A stretch of 7,038 bases of DNA from Planctomycetaceae bacterium. Its GTDB lineage: Bacteria; Planctomycetota; Planctomycetia; Pirellulales; UBA1268. A program made the position numbers and the translations under genes. The first letter of the stretch is position 1. Each line of letters begins with the position of its first letter. The notes under the pieces were generated by a model, which saw nothing but the letters and a program-made list of their open reading frames with translations, did not search any database and was not told where the DNA came from. Shown in pieces: positions 1 through 6,748 of the stretch. The stretch covers positions 1 through 7,038 of the forward strand of contig CANGGC010000134.1 of NCBI GenBank assembly GCA_947453125.1, written 5' to 3'.

Positions 1-594
1 TATGCAAAGTGGGTGGCCGCGATCAGGCCGGTCCTCGAGACGCTCGATCTCGTTCCTACCCCCGCCGACAATTTCCAGCCCGAGCCCGGCTCCGAACTGC
101 TCTTCAACGGCCATGACCTCACCGGCTGGGGCTACCGCGATCAGCCGACGCTCGAGAAGCAGCTCGACCTCGACGGCCGCCAAAGCAGCCCCGACGGCCG
201 CTACGTTGCCAAGGATGGCCGGATCGTCGTCACGACCCCGCCCGAGGGGCGCCGCGTCGAGCAGCTCTGGACGAAGAAGGAGTTCCCCGGCAACTTCCTC
301 CTCAAGCTCGAGTTCCGGGCCACACCGACCGCCGACAGCGGCGTCTTCATCCGGGCCCCGCAGCTCCAGTGCCGCGATTACCTTCTTGCCGGCCCCTACA
401 AGGAGCTGAAGCACTACAAGCCGCAGGACTGGAACGAACTGGTGATCACGGTGATCGACGGCAAGGCACTGTGCCTGTGCAACGACGAAGTCCTCGAAGT
501 GGCGCTGCCGGTGCCAGAGACGGGTCCGATCGGCCTCGAAGGGGATTCGGGCCAGCTCGAGTACCGGCGGATCCGGATCTCGAAGCTCCCCTGA
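1..594 (+). CDS. C-terminal part of a DUF1080 (3-keto-disaccharide hydrolase family) protein, probably fused to an SGNH/GDSL hydrolase; 5' end outside window
   Basis: The frame is open from base 1 (first codons read YAKW) to TGA at 592-594, giving 197 residues of an incomplete gene. A GTG at 13 exists, but the frame continues upstream without a stop and has no clear ribosome site there, so I treat the gene as truncated by the window edge. Residues 1 to about 17 (YAKW..AIRPVLETL) resemble the last helix of SGNH/GDSL hydrolases. From about residue 28 a DUF1080 jelly-roll domain follows: LLFNGHDLTGW near the start, QLWTKKEFPGNF and LKLEFRA in the middle, ADSGVFIR, then DWNELVITV, and the closing GPIGLEGDSGQLEYRRIRI. 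Pfam names this family 3-keto-disaccharide hydrolase, and members are usually exported. Any signal peptide would lie upstream of the window. The convergent kinase gene ends 28 bases away. The DUF1080 call is firm; the SGNH fusion is inferred from only a few residues. Confidence 0.85.
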   Translation, partial: YAKWVAAIRPVLETLDLVPTPADNFQPEPGSELLFNGHDLTGWGYRDQPTLEKQLDLDGRQSSPDGRYVAKDGRIVVTTPPEGRRVEQLWTKKEFPGNFLLKLEFRATPTADSGVFIRAPQLQCRDYLLAGPYKELKHYKPQDWNELVITVIDGKALCLCNDEVLEVALPVPETGPIGLEGDSGQLEYRRIRISKLP

Positions 595-631
595 CCGGCG
601 CTCCTTCGGCAACGAGCGACGCTCACGCCGG
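595..631. terminator. weak inverted repeats between two convergent gene ends, possible bidirectional terminator
   Basis: Two short inverted repeats lie just after the DUF1080 stop and reach into the last codons of the convergent kinase. CGCTC at 599-603 pairs with GAGCG at 614-618 around a 10-base loop. CCGGCG at 595-600 pairs with CGCCGG at 626-631. The two arrangements overlap by two bases (599-600), so they compete or form an imperfect stem. No U-tract follows on either strand. In DNA this GC-rich such repeats arise easily by chance, so only the position between convergent stops supports the call. Confidence 0.2.
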
Positions 632-1573
632 CTCAATCCGCATGTCAGCCACGAGCCTGCCCACAGCCAGCCGCTCGAGCCGTCCGGCGAGAAGCGTGCC
701 GCAGTTAAAGGTGGCGCAGGCCATGCCGAAGCGGATCGCCTCGAGGGCCTCCCGGCCGCGGCCGATCTGATCGGCAATTCCCGCCGCCAGGCAATCGCCG
801 CACCCGATCGGATTGACGACGCGATCGAGGCGTGGCGGCACGATGCGGAAGCAGCCCGCCGGCCCGAGCGCGAGCGCCGGTTTCGCCCCGGCGGTGACGA
901 GCACCCATTCGGCCCCCTGCGCACGGATCTCCTCCATGGCGCCGCGCAGATCGGCTTCGACCGCGATTGGCCGCCCGACCGTTCTGGCAAGCTCCTCCCG
1001 ATTCGGCTTCACAAGCATCGGCCGACAGGGCAGCGCCGCGAGAAGCTCCGGGCCACGGGCATCGATGATCGCCGGACAGGAGGTGCGCTCGAGGAGATCG
1101 CGGTAGATCGTCACGGGCGTGCCGATGGGGAGCGATCCCGAGAGCACCACCGCAGCGGCGCCCGCCACCGCCGCTTCGTAGGCCACCACGAACCGGGACA
1201 GTTCTCCCGGGGTGATCGGCGGGGCATTTTCGACAAGCTCGGTCGTCCGCCCCGTGGCGTCGTCGAGAAGCGTCGTGCAGCAGCGGGTGTCAGCGATCGT
1301 CGGTACGGCGGCGAGTTCGATCCCGAGGCCGTGAAACTCCGCTGCCGTCCAGCCAGCGGCCGCCCCCCCCATCACCGTCACTGCCCGACTGATCGCCCCG
1401 AGCGCCCCAAGCGCCACGGCGACATTGAGCACCTTGCCACTGGCACAGCGCTGTACGTCGCTGGCCCGATTCACTTCCCCGGGCTCGAGTGATGCAAACC
1501 GCATGATCGTCTGCCAGGCCGGCGAAAGCCCGGCGGCAACGACAGCGTGGGGCGGAGAGAGGGGGGATGTCAT
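623..1573 (-). CDS. PfkB-family sugar kinase, 1-phosphofructokinase / tagatose-6-phosphate kinase type
   Basis: The protein has 316 residues from the ATG at 1573 and is close in length to FruK/LacC-type kinases. These enzymes transfer the ATP gamma-phosphate to a sugar or sugar phosphate in the cytoplasm. Visible family marks are PGEVNRA (31-37), SGKVLNVAVALGALG (45-59, the usual GGKG.NVA site), TVMGG (66-70), LSGSLP (144-149), VKPNREEL (188-195), and the anion-hole/catalytic motif NPIGCGDCLAAG (254-265), in which D260 should be the catalytic base. The usual N-terminal TLNPALD-like sugar site reads GLSPAWQ (15-21), so the aspartate is missing and the substrate is uncertain. A TTG at 1606 would add 11 residues (MTRFPPPAGRA). 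I prefer the ATG because the domain starts soon after it and the extension shows no family features. There is no good Shine-Dalgarno for either start. The gene is divergent from the large secreted protein and convergent with the DUF1080 gene. A stretch of eight G on the coding strand (complement of 1363-1370) encodes part of the MGGA motif. Confidence 0.87.
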   Translation of the reverse strand: MTSPLSPPHAVVAAGLSPAWQTIMRFASLEPGEVNRASDVQRCASGKVLNVAVALGALGAISRAVTVMGGAAAGWTAAEFHGLGIELAAVPTIADTRCCTTLLDDATGRTTELVENAPPITPGELSRFVVAYEAAVAGAAAVVLSGSLPIGTPVTIYRDLLERTSCPAIIDARGPELLAALPCRPMLVKPNREELARTVGRPIAVEADLRGAMEEIRAQGAEWVLVTAGAKPALALGPAGCFRIVPPRLDRVVNPIGCGDCLAAGIADQIGRGREALEAIRFGMACATFNCGTLLAGRLERLAVGRLVADMRIEPA

Positions 1574-1645
1574 GGCTCGGCCGGCTGGTGGGGGGAAGCG
1601 AGTCAAAATAGTGTAGGGTCAAAGCATCCCGATGGAGTCATGCTC
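1574..1645. promoter_or_regulatory. divergent intergenic control region with GTCAAA direct repeats
   Basis: These 72 bases separate the kinase start from the start of the large secreted protein and must contain transcription signals for both, unless one is read from further away. The core around 1600-1625 is clearly poorer in G+C than its surroundings. GTCAAA occurs twice in the same orientation, at 1602-1607 and 1618-1623, 16 bases apart. On the minus strand the copies read TTTGAC, which resembles a -35 element, and TACACT between them resembles a -10 element. The spacing between these elements is too short for a standard sigma-70 promoter, so I cannot name a promoter. The repeats could instead be operator half-sites. 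The evidence is position and composition only. Confidence 0.35.
1634..1637 (+). promoter_or_regulatory. GGAG ribosome-binding site for the large secreted protein
   Basis: GGAG lies 8 bases before the ATG at 1646 and only 2 bases before the in-frame ATG at 1640. Normal Shine-Dalgarno spacing therefore favours 1646 as the start. Many planctomycete genes lack a recognisable site, so this is supportive rather than decisive. Confidence 0.4.
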
Positions 1646-4600
1646 ATGCCCACACTTTTCCGTCTCACCGGAGGCCGTGCCCTCGTCGCCGTGGCCCTTC
1701 TGGCATTCGGCGCCCGATCGACACCGGTGACCTGCTCCGCAGAACTCCCGCCTGGGCTCGTCCTCCACCTCGATGCGGCAGATGCAAGCGTCGGCCCGGT
1801 GGCGAGCCTCGCCGATCGGGCTGCCGTCGGCCGCCTGTTCACAGCGAGCGATGAGGGGGCACGCCCCGCGGCGATCGAGGTGGGCGACGCACGGGTGCTG
1901 CGGTTCGACGGAGTCGACGATCACCTCCGCGTCACCGGCACCGGGATGAAGGCAGAGTCGCTCACCCTCTTCGTCGTCGCTGCCCCCCATGCCAACCCCG
2001 GCGACTTCCGTGGCCTCTTCGCCGCCAATGCCCCTGATTCACGAGATTACGAATCGGGGCTGACGCTCGATCTCGGCCCCGGCCCCACCCGGGCGCTCGA
2101 TCAGATCAATGTCGAAGGGAAGGGGTTTGGCGGTGCCCGCGATCTCCTCGCGTCATCGGCCCCCTTCGGCACACTGCACGTCTTCGAGACGGTGATCGAC
2201 TCAAGCGCCCGCGAGATCCGGCTGTTGGTCGACGGCCAACCGGAGGGCACGCGCCCGTTTGAAGCAGGGACGCTGTCCCTCGACGAGCTCACCCTCGGTG
2301 CCCGCTTCTACACCAACGGGCCAGGAGCCCAGCAGGTTCGCGGCAGTCTGCAAGGGGACATCGCGGAGCTCCTCCTCTTCGACCGGGCGCTCACTGCCGA
2401 CGAGGCCGCGGCCGTCCGCGCGGCGCTCACTGCCCGGCACGCAGCGCTCGCCGCAGCCCTCCCCGCGACCTTGGATCTGGCCAAGACGGAGGGCACACCA
2501 CTCGAGCTCGTCGCCGACCCGCCAGCGATCCAGATGCTCGTGCCGGGCTTCGCCGTCCGCGAGATCCCGGTGACGCTCGCCAACGTCAACAACGTCCGCT
2601 TCCGCCCCGATGGCACGCTCGTCACGCTCGGCTACGGCGGCGACATCCACCTCCTCCGTGACACCGATGGCGACGGCCTCGAAGACAGTGCCACTCGTTA
2701 TTACCACAACACCGGCAGCCTCCGCGGCCCGATCGGCCTCCTCCTCACTCCCCCCGGCTACGCGCACGGCGACGGCATGTTCGTCGCCTCGAAGGGAAAG
2801 ATCTCGCTGTTCACCGACACCAACGGAGACAACGTCGCCGACGACGAACGCGTCGTCGCGACCGGCTGGAAGGAGATCACGCAGAACGTCGACGCGACAG
2901 GCCTGGCGATGGGCTCCGACGGCAGTCTCTACTTCGCTCTCGACGTCACCGACTTCTCTAATCCCTACCTCCTCGATGCCGACGGCAAGGCCGCCTTCGA
3001 CGTCCACGGCGAGCGCGGAACGATCCAACGGATCTCTCCCGATTTCTCGCGCCGCGAGGCGGTCTGTACCGGGATCCGCTTCCCGATCGCCCTGGCCTTC
3101 AACGACCGAGGCGACCTGTTCTGCACCGAGCAGGAAGGGGCGACGTGGCTGGCCAACGGCAATCCTCTCGACGAACTGCTTCATGTCCGCCTCGACGGCT
3201 CGGCACCGCGGGCGAACGTCACCGGGATGCGTCACTTCGGCTTCCCCCCGCGCCACCCGCGGCACAACCCCGGCGTCATCGACGAGCCCTCGACGTTCGA
3301 CTACGGCCCGCAACACCAATCGACCTGCGGCATGGTTTTTAACGTCGCGATCAACACAGGAAAGCCGTTCGGACCGGCCTCTTGGGCCAATGACGCGATC
3401 GTCTGCGGAGAATCGCGCGGCAAGCTGTGGCGGACGACGCTCGTGAAGACGCCGGCCGGGTATGTCGCCGCGAGCCAGTTGCTCGCCTGCCTTCAGATGC
3501 TCACCGTCGACGCAGCCATAGCCCCCAACGGCGACCTTGTCGTTGCCTGCCACTCCGGCCCGCCCGATTGGGGCACGGGCCCTGCCGGCATCGGCAAGCT
3601 TTTCCGGATTTCGATGACGCACCTCGAGGCCCCGCGCCCCGTCGCCGCCTGGGCCGAGACACCGCAGGAGATCCGCATCGCCTTCGATCGGCCGCTCGAC
3701 CCGGCGGCCCTGTCGGGGCTGCTCGAACGGACGACGATCGACCGTGGCCCCCACGTGCGGGCCGGTGATCGCTTCGAGACGTTGGAGCCCCCTTACGCCG
3801 TCGTCCAAGCGCAGAAGCTCACCCCCCGCCATCGGCAAAGAATAGCGTCCGCGGCGATCACCGCCGACCGGAGAACGGTGGTCCTCGGTACCGCGCCAAT
3901 TCCGAACCGTACCCATCTGGCTGTATCGCTTGCCTATCAGCCGACCGAGCCGGCCGCGTCACTTCCGGCCAGCATCCAGCAGCACCCCTGGATCGACGTC
4001 GATCTCTCGACTTCGGGGGTCGCGGCCCGGTGGATTCCCACCGGGGCCGACGCGCTGGCAGCGCCGCAGGAGGCATGGCAGGGCTGGCTGCCGCATACCG
4101 ACCTCGACGTCGCCCGCCGGCTGACGACCGGTTCAGCGGGCCACGACGACTTCTGGCGGGCCGTCTCGCTCCCCGGCAGGCTCGCCCTCACCACCCGCCT
4201 CGATCTTCAAAACCTCCTCCGGCCGGCCATCCAACCGGGGAGCACGCTCGATCACGAGTGGCCGCTGGAGCGGGGAACGCTCACGTTCACGGCCGATCGG
4301 GAGTGCGTCGTCACGGCCACCGTGGCAGGCGAACCGCTGCCGGTGACCCTTGCCCCCGACGACGGCCCCAGCTTCACAGCCCGCTTCACAGCGCCGGCCG
4401 GAGGGAAGACGCCGGTCGATGTGACGGTCGAGTGCGCCACCGGCGGCATCCGTCCTCCCCGGCTCACCGTTGCCTTCTACACCGATGAAGACGGCTCGCC
4501 CCGCCCTCTCCCGCTCCACCGCTTCGTCCTCCCCTGGGCGGCGGATGCCGCGGCGGGCCGAGGCGACGATGCCGGGCCGCGGCGGATCGCCGAGCTCGAC

Positions 4601-5800
4601 GGCGGCAGCTGGGGACGCGGCCGGCGCGTCTTCCTTTCAGAGGCGGCCGGCTGCGTTAAGTGCCATGCGGTGAATGGCGGCGGTGCGGGAATAGGCCCCG
4701 ATCTCGGCAATCTCATCCACCGCGATCTGGCGAGCGTGACTCGCGACATCCGCCATCCGAGCTTCGCGATCAATCCCGACTTCACGACGCACGTTGTCCA
4801 TCTCAACGACGGCCGTGTGCTCACGGGAGTCCTCCAGACGCGCGACGGCAAGCTCTGGCTCGGCGATTCGGAAGGGAAGTGGACGGAGCTCGATCGAACG
4901 GCGATCGACCTCCTCGAGCCCTCCGCTGTCTCGGTGATGCCACAGGGGATCCTCGACAAGCTCCCCCCTGATCAGGCCCGCGATCTCCTCACCTATCTCC
5001 TCACTCCGCCCCCCTCGATGCCGCTGGAATCCCCCCTCGACGCCCCGCCGGTGCGATCTCGGGCAGAGGTGACAACGGCGCTCGAGGGGAGCGTGCCGGT
5101 GACGGCGCCAAAGCAGCTGCGAGTCGTGCTCATCGATGGTGAGAAGGATCATGGGCCGGGGGAGCACGACTACCCGGCCTGGAAGGAGCGGTGGGTGCAG
5201 CTCCTCGCAGCGGCGGAAAACGTGAGCGTCACGGCGGTGCGGGAGTTTCCCTCCGACGACGATCTCGCCGCGGCCGACACCATCGTCTTCTTCCAGCGGG
5301 GCAGTTTTGCCGACCGTCGCCCGGCGGCAATGGATGCGTTTTTGGAGCGGGGGGGCGGCGCCGTCTACATCCACTGGGCGGTCGACGGCCGCGATCGGGC
5401 GGTGGAGTTCTCGAGGCGGATCGGGCTAGCGGCGCTCGGGGGCTCGATCGGCTTCCGTCACGGGCCGCTCGATCTCACGATGCACCACCGCGATCACCCG
5501 ATCCTCCGCAACTTCGACAAGCTCTCCCTCTACGACGAGAGCTACTGGAAGCTGTCGGGGAATCCGGGCGACGTCACCGTCCTGGCGACGAGCGACGAAG
5601 AGGGGATGGCGACGCCGCAGCTGTGGGTGAAGGATCAGGGGAAGGGGCGGGTGTTCGTCAGCATCCCGGGCCACTCCAGCTGGACGTTCGACGATCCCCT
5701 CTTCCGCATCCTGCTGTTGCGCGGGATCGCCTGGTCCGCCCACGAGCCGGTCGATCGCTTCAACGAGCTTGTCACGCCCGGAGCGCGGATGAGCCGGTGA
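1646..5800 (+). CDS. large secreted multidomain protein: LamG-like, PVC-type dehydrogenase beta-propeller, CxxCH heme domain, C-terminal ThuA domain
   Basis: The protein has 1384 residues. Residues 1-32 form a signal peptide with hydrophobic core ALVAVALLAF and a possible cut after CSA at 32. About 33-270 is a LamG/concanavalin-like jelly roll, with LRFDGVDDHL early and GDIAELLLFDRALTADE at its end. About 280-655 is a PVC-type 'membrane-bound dehydrogenase' propeller, with NNVRFRPDG, the acidic putative calcium loops DTDGDGLED (339-347) and DTNGDNVADDE (391-401), and ACHSGPPDWGTGP near its end. A short Ig-like linker follows, then an unassigned beta-rich region at about 775-965 (DDFWRAV, LDLQNLLRP). 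About 978-1130 is a Planctomycete-type cytochrome-c-like domain. CVKCH at 1003-1007 gives two heme-linking cysteines and a histidine ligand, followed by GIGPDLGN, and M1098 in VMPQG may be the sixth ligand. About 1155-1375 is ThuA, with KDHGPGEHDYPAW near its start and GKGRVFVSIPGHSSWTFDD near its end. The HEAT-repeat region common in related proteins is not evident. The protein probably acts outside the cytoplasm, oxidising or binding a sugar with electron transfer to heme; the substrate is unknown. The ATG at 1640 is an alternative start. Confidence 0.9.
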   Translation: MPTLFRLTGGRALVAVALLAFGARSTPVTCSAELPPGLVLHLDAADASVGPVASLADRAAVGRLFTASDEGARPAAIEVGDARVLRFDGVDDHLRVTGTGMKAESLTLFVVAAPHANPGDFRGLFAANAPDSRDYESGLTLDLGPGPTRALDQINVEGKGFGGARDLLASSAPFGTLHVFETVIDSSAREIRLLVDGQPEGTRPFEAGTLSLDELTLGARFYTNGPGAQQVRGSLQGDIAELLLFDRALTADEAAAVRAALTARHAALAAALPATLDLAKTEGTPLELVADPPAIQMLVPGFAVREIPVTLANVNNVRFRPDGTLVTLGYGGDIHLLRDTDGDGLEDSATRYYHNTGSLRGPIGLLLTPPGYAHGDGMFVASKGKISLFTDTNGDNVADDERVVATGWKEITQNVDATGLAMGSDGSLYFALDVTDFSNPYLLDADGKAAFDVHGERGTIQRISPDFSRREAVCTGIRFPIALAFNDRGDLFCTEQEGATWLANGNPLDELLHVRLDGSAPRANVTGMRHFGFPPRHPRHNPGVIDEPSTFDYGPQHQSTCGMVFNVAINTGKPFGPASWANDAIVCGESRGKLWRTTLVKTPAGYVAASQLLACLQMLTVDAAIAPNGDLVVACHSGPPDWGTGPAGIGKLFRISMTHLEAPRPVAAWAETPQEIRIAFDRPLDPAALSGLLERTTIDRGPHVRAGDRFETLEPPYAVVQAQKLTPRHRQRIASAAITADRRTVVLGTAPIPNRTHLAVSLAYQPTEPAASLPASIQQHPWIDVDLSTSGVAARWIPTGADALAAPQEAWQGWLPHTDLDVARRLTTGSAGHDDFWRAVSLPGRLALTTRLDLQNLLRPAIQPGSTLDHEWPLERGTLTFTADRECVVTATVAGEPLPVTLAPDDGPSFTARFTAPAGGKTPVDVTVECATGGIRPPRLTVAFYTDEDGSPRPLPLHRFVLPWAADAAAGRGDDAGPRRIAELDGGSWGRGRRVFLSEAAGCVKCHAVNGGGAGIGPDLGNLIHRDLASVTRDIRHPSFAINPDFTTHVVHLNDGRVLTGVLQTRDGKLWLGDSEGKWTELDRTAIDLLEPSAVSVMPQGILDKLPPDQARDLLTYLLTPPPSMPLESPLDAPPVRSRAEVTTALEGSVPVTAPKQLRVVLIDGEKDHGPGEHDYPAWKERWVQLLAAAENVSVTAVREFPSDDDLAAADTIVFFQRGSFADRRPAAMDAFLERGGGAVYIHWAVDGRDRAVEFSRRIGLAALGGSIGFRHGPLDLTMHHRDHPILRNFDKLSLYDESYWKLSGNPGDVTVLATSDEEGMATPQLWVKDQGKGRVFVSIPGHSSWTFDDPLFRILLLRGIAWSAHEPVDRFNELVTPGARMSR

Positions 5801-5822
5801 CCTTGTTTTTCCTGGCAGCGCC

Positions 5823-6740
5823 ATGTCGGCTTCCATGATGAAACACCGCGACAGCCTGTTTCGCGACAGCCTGTTTCTCATCGCCGCGTTGGCCATCCTC
5901 TTCGGGCCATTTTTCATCCATGGAGGCTTTCTCCGGGATGACCTCGGGGTGCTGGCGTATCCACCCCGTACCGCGACGTATCGTCAGTATCAGGCTCATG
6001 TCGAGCCAGCCGACGATGACGGGCCGCCCCGTGTCGGCCCTGCTGCACGGCGTCTGCGGCTGGACCTTCGGAACGACCGCCTGGCCGTACCACCTCGTCA
6101 ATCTCACGCTCTTCGGCACGACGGTGCTGCTGGTGTTCCACGCTCTGACACGGATCCTCCCGCGGAGGGTGGCCGCTGACGACTGCCTGCTTCGCCATCG
6201 TCTATCCGTGCGCCGCCGTCTCCGTCTACCCATCGATCATGATGAGCTCGAATCTGGCTGGCTGCTGCTGGGCAGGTTCGCTCCTCATCGCCACGTTGCC
6301 CGGGCGGTCGCTCTGGAGGGGGCCGGCTTCGGCATTGCTTCTGCTCCTCTCGGCGCTGTCGTACGAAGCCTTCGTGCCGCTCTTCCTCCCGACCGTCCTC
6401 TCGCGGTCCCGGGTCGCTCCTCTCCACGCGTTTTCTTGGCGCAGCCTCATCGGCCCGATGATCCCCGTCGTCGCCGGCATCGACTCGCTGCGAATCACCC
6501 TCAAGTCGATCCCGTACGTCGCGGCGCTGCCCTTCGCCACGCTGCTGATTCCGTCGCTCTGGCTTGCCGTGATCTGCCCCCACCTCTTCAACGCGTTCTC
6601 CTCCGAGGCCACCGCTGCCCCGTCCCCGGCGGAGAGGCAGGCGATCGTTGAATCGACGCCACCCTCTCGAGGCCCGCAGCAGCCGGCGGGCACGAGCCGC
6701 GAACTCCTCGGCGACGCGAACGACCACGGCCAGATGGAGA
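5823..6740 (+). pseudogene. frameshifted multi-pass membrane protein, GT-C glycosyltransferase-like remnant
   Basis: Recognisable protein continues through three frames. Frame 3 from the ATG at 5823 gives one membrane segment (LIAALAILFGPFFI) followed by GGFLRDDLGVLAYPP; an acidic pair just after the first membrane helix is typical of GT-C glycosyltransferases. Near 5995-6010 the sense passes to frame 1: TMTGRPVSALLHGV, then WPYHLVNLTLFGTTVLLVF and HALTRILPRRVAA, resembling the HLVN-containing second helix of this superfamily. Near 6178-6185 it passes to frame 2: ACFAIVYPCAAVSVYPS, MMSSNLAGCCWAGSLLIATL, ALLLLLSALSYEAFVPLFLP and further hydrophobic segments to about 6590. Both changes equal one extra base (or two lost). 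No frame alone gives a sensible protein. Frame 2 stays open to 6937, but that would overlap the opposite gene by about 190 bases, so I end the remnant near 6740, where codon use still looks coding. The gene starts 22 bases after the large secreted protein. It could be a true pseudogene or an intact gene with sequencing errors; the GT-C family call is tentative. Confidence 0.65.
5847..5876 (+). repeat. perfect tandem duplication of a 15-base unit
   Basis: The unit CGCGACAGCCTGTTT occurs twice head to tail, at 5847-5861 and 5862-5876, with no mismatch. Read in frame 3 it encodes RDSLF twice in the cytoplasmic N-terminus of the broken membrane protein, directly before its first membrane helix. 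Being a multiple of three, it does not itself shift the frame. It is likely a replication-slippage duplication. Confidence 0.95.
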
Positions 6741-6748
6741 CAGCGGCT

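Noticed and set aside
414..626. Short minus-strand frame across the DUF1080 end
   Set aside because: It is antisense to conserved DUF1080 residues and has no recognisable features.
1574..1606. TTG start for the kinase at 1606
   Set aside because: It adds only 11 residues without family similarity, and the TTGAC at that place is one of the two spacer repeats. The ATG at 1573 is simpler.
1547..1645. Upstream extension of the large protein to a GTG or ATG-like start at 1547
   Set aside because: The extra residues are not signal-peptide-like, they would overlap the kinase start, and a normal signal peptide begins at 1640/1646 with GGAG well placed for 1646.
2610..3446. 278-codon plus-strand frame inside the large gene
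   Set aside because: It is an alternative-frame shadow, rich in S, T, R, A and P, within the well-recognised propeller sequence.
2201..3916. 571-codon open frame on the minus strand
   Set aside because: It lies entirely antisense to the LamG and propeller domains of the large protein. Its translation is low-complexity (rich in E, R, G, V, D) with no recognisable domain, as expected for an antisense frame in GC-rich DNA.
5801..5822. Terminator after the large protein
   Set aside because: The 22-base gap contains a short T run (CTTGTTTTTCC) but no stem before it, so there is no support for a terminator.
6104..6727. 207-codon minus-strand open frame in the right part
   Set aside because: It is antisense to the clear transmembrane segments of the glycosyltransferase-like remnant. 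Its translation is dominated by R, E, G and D with no domain.
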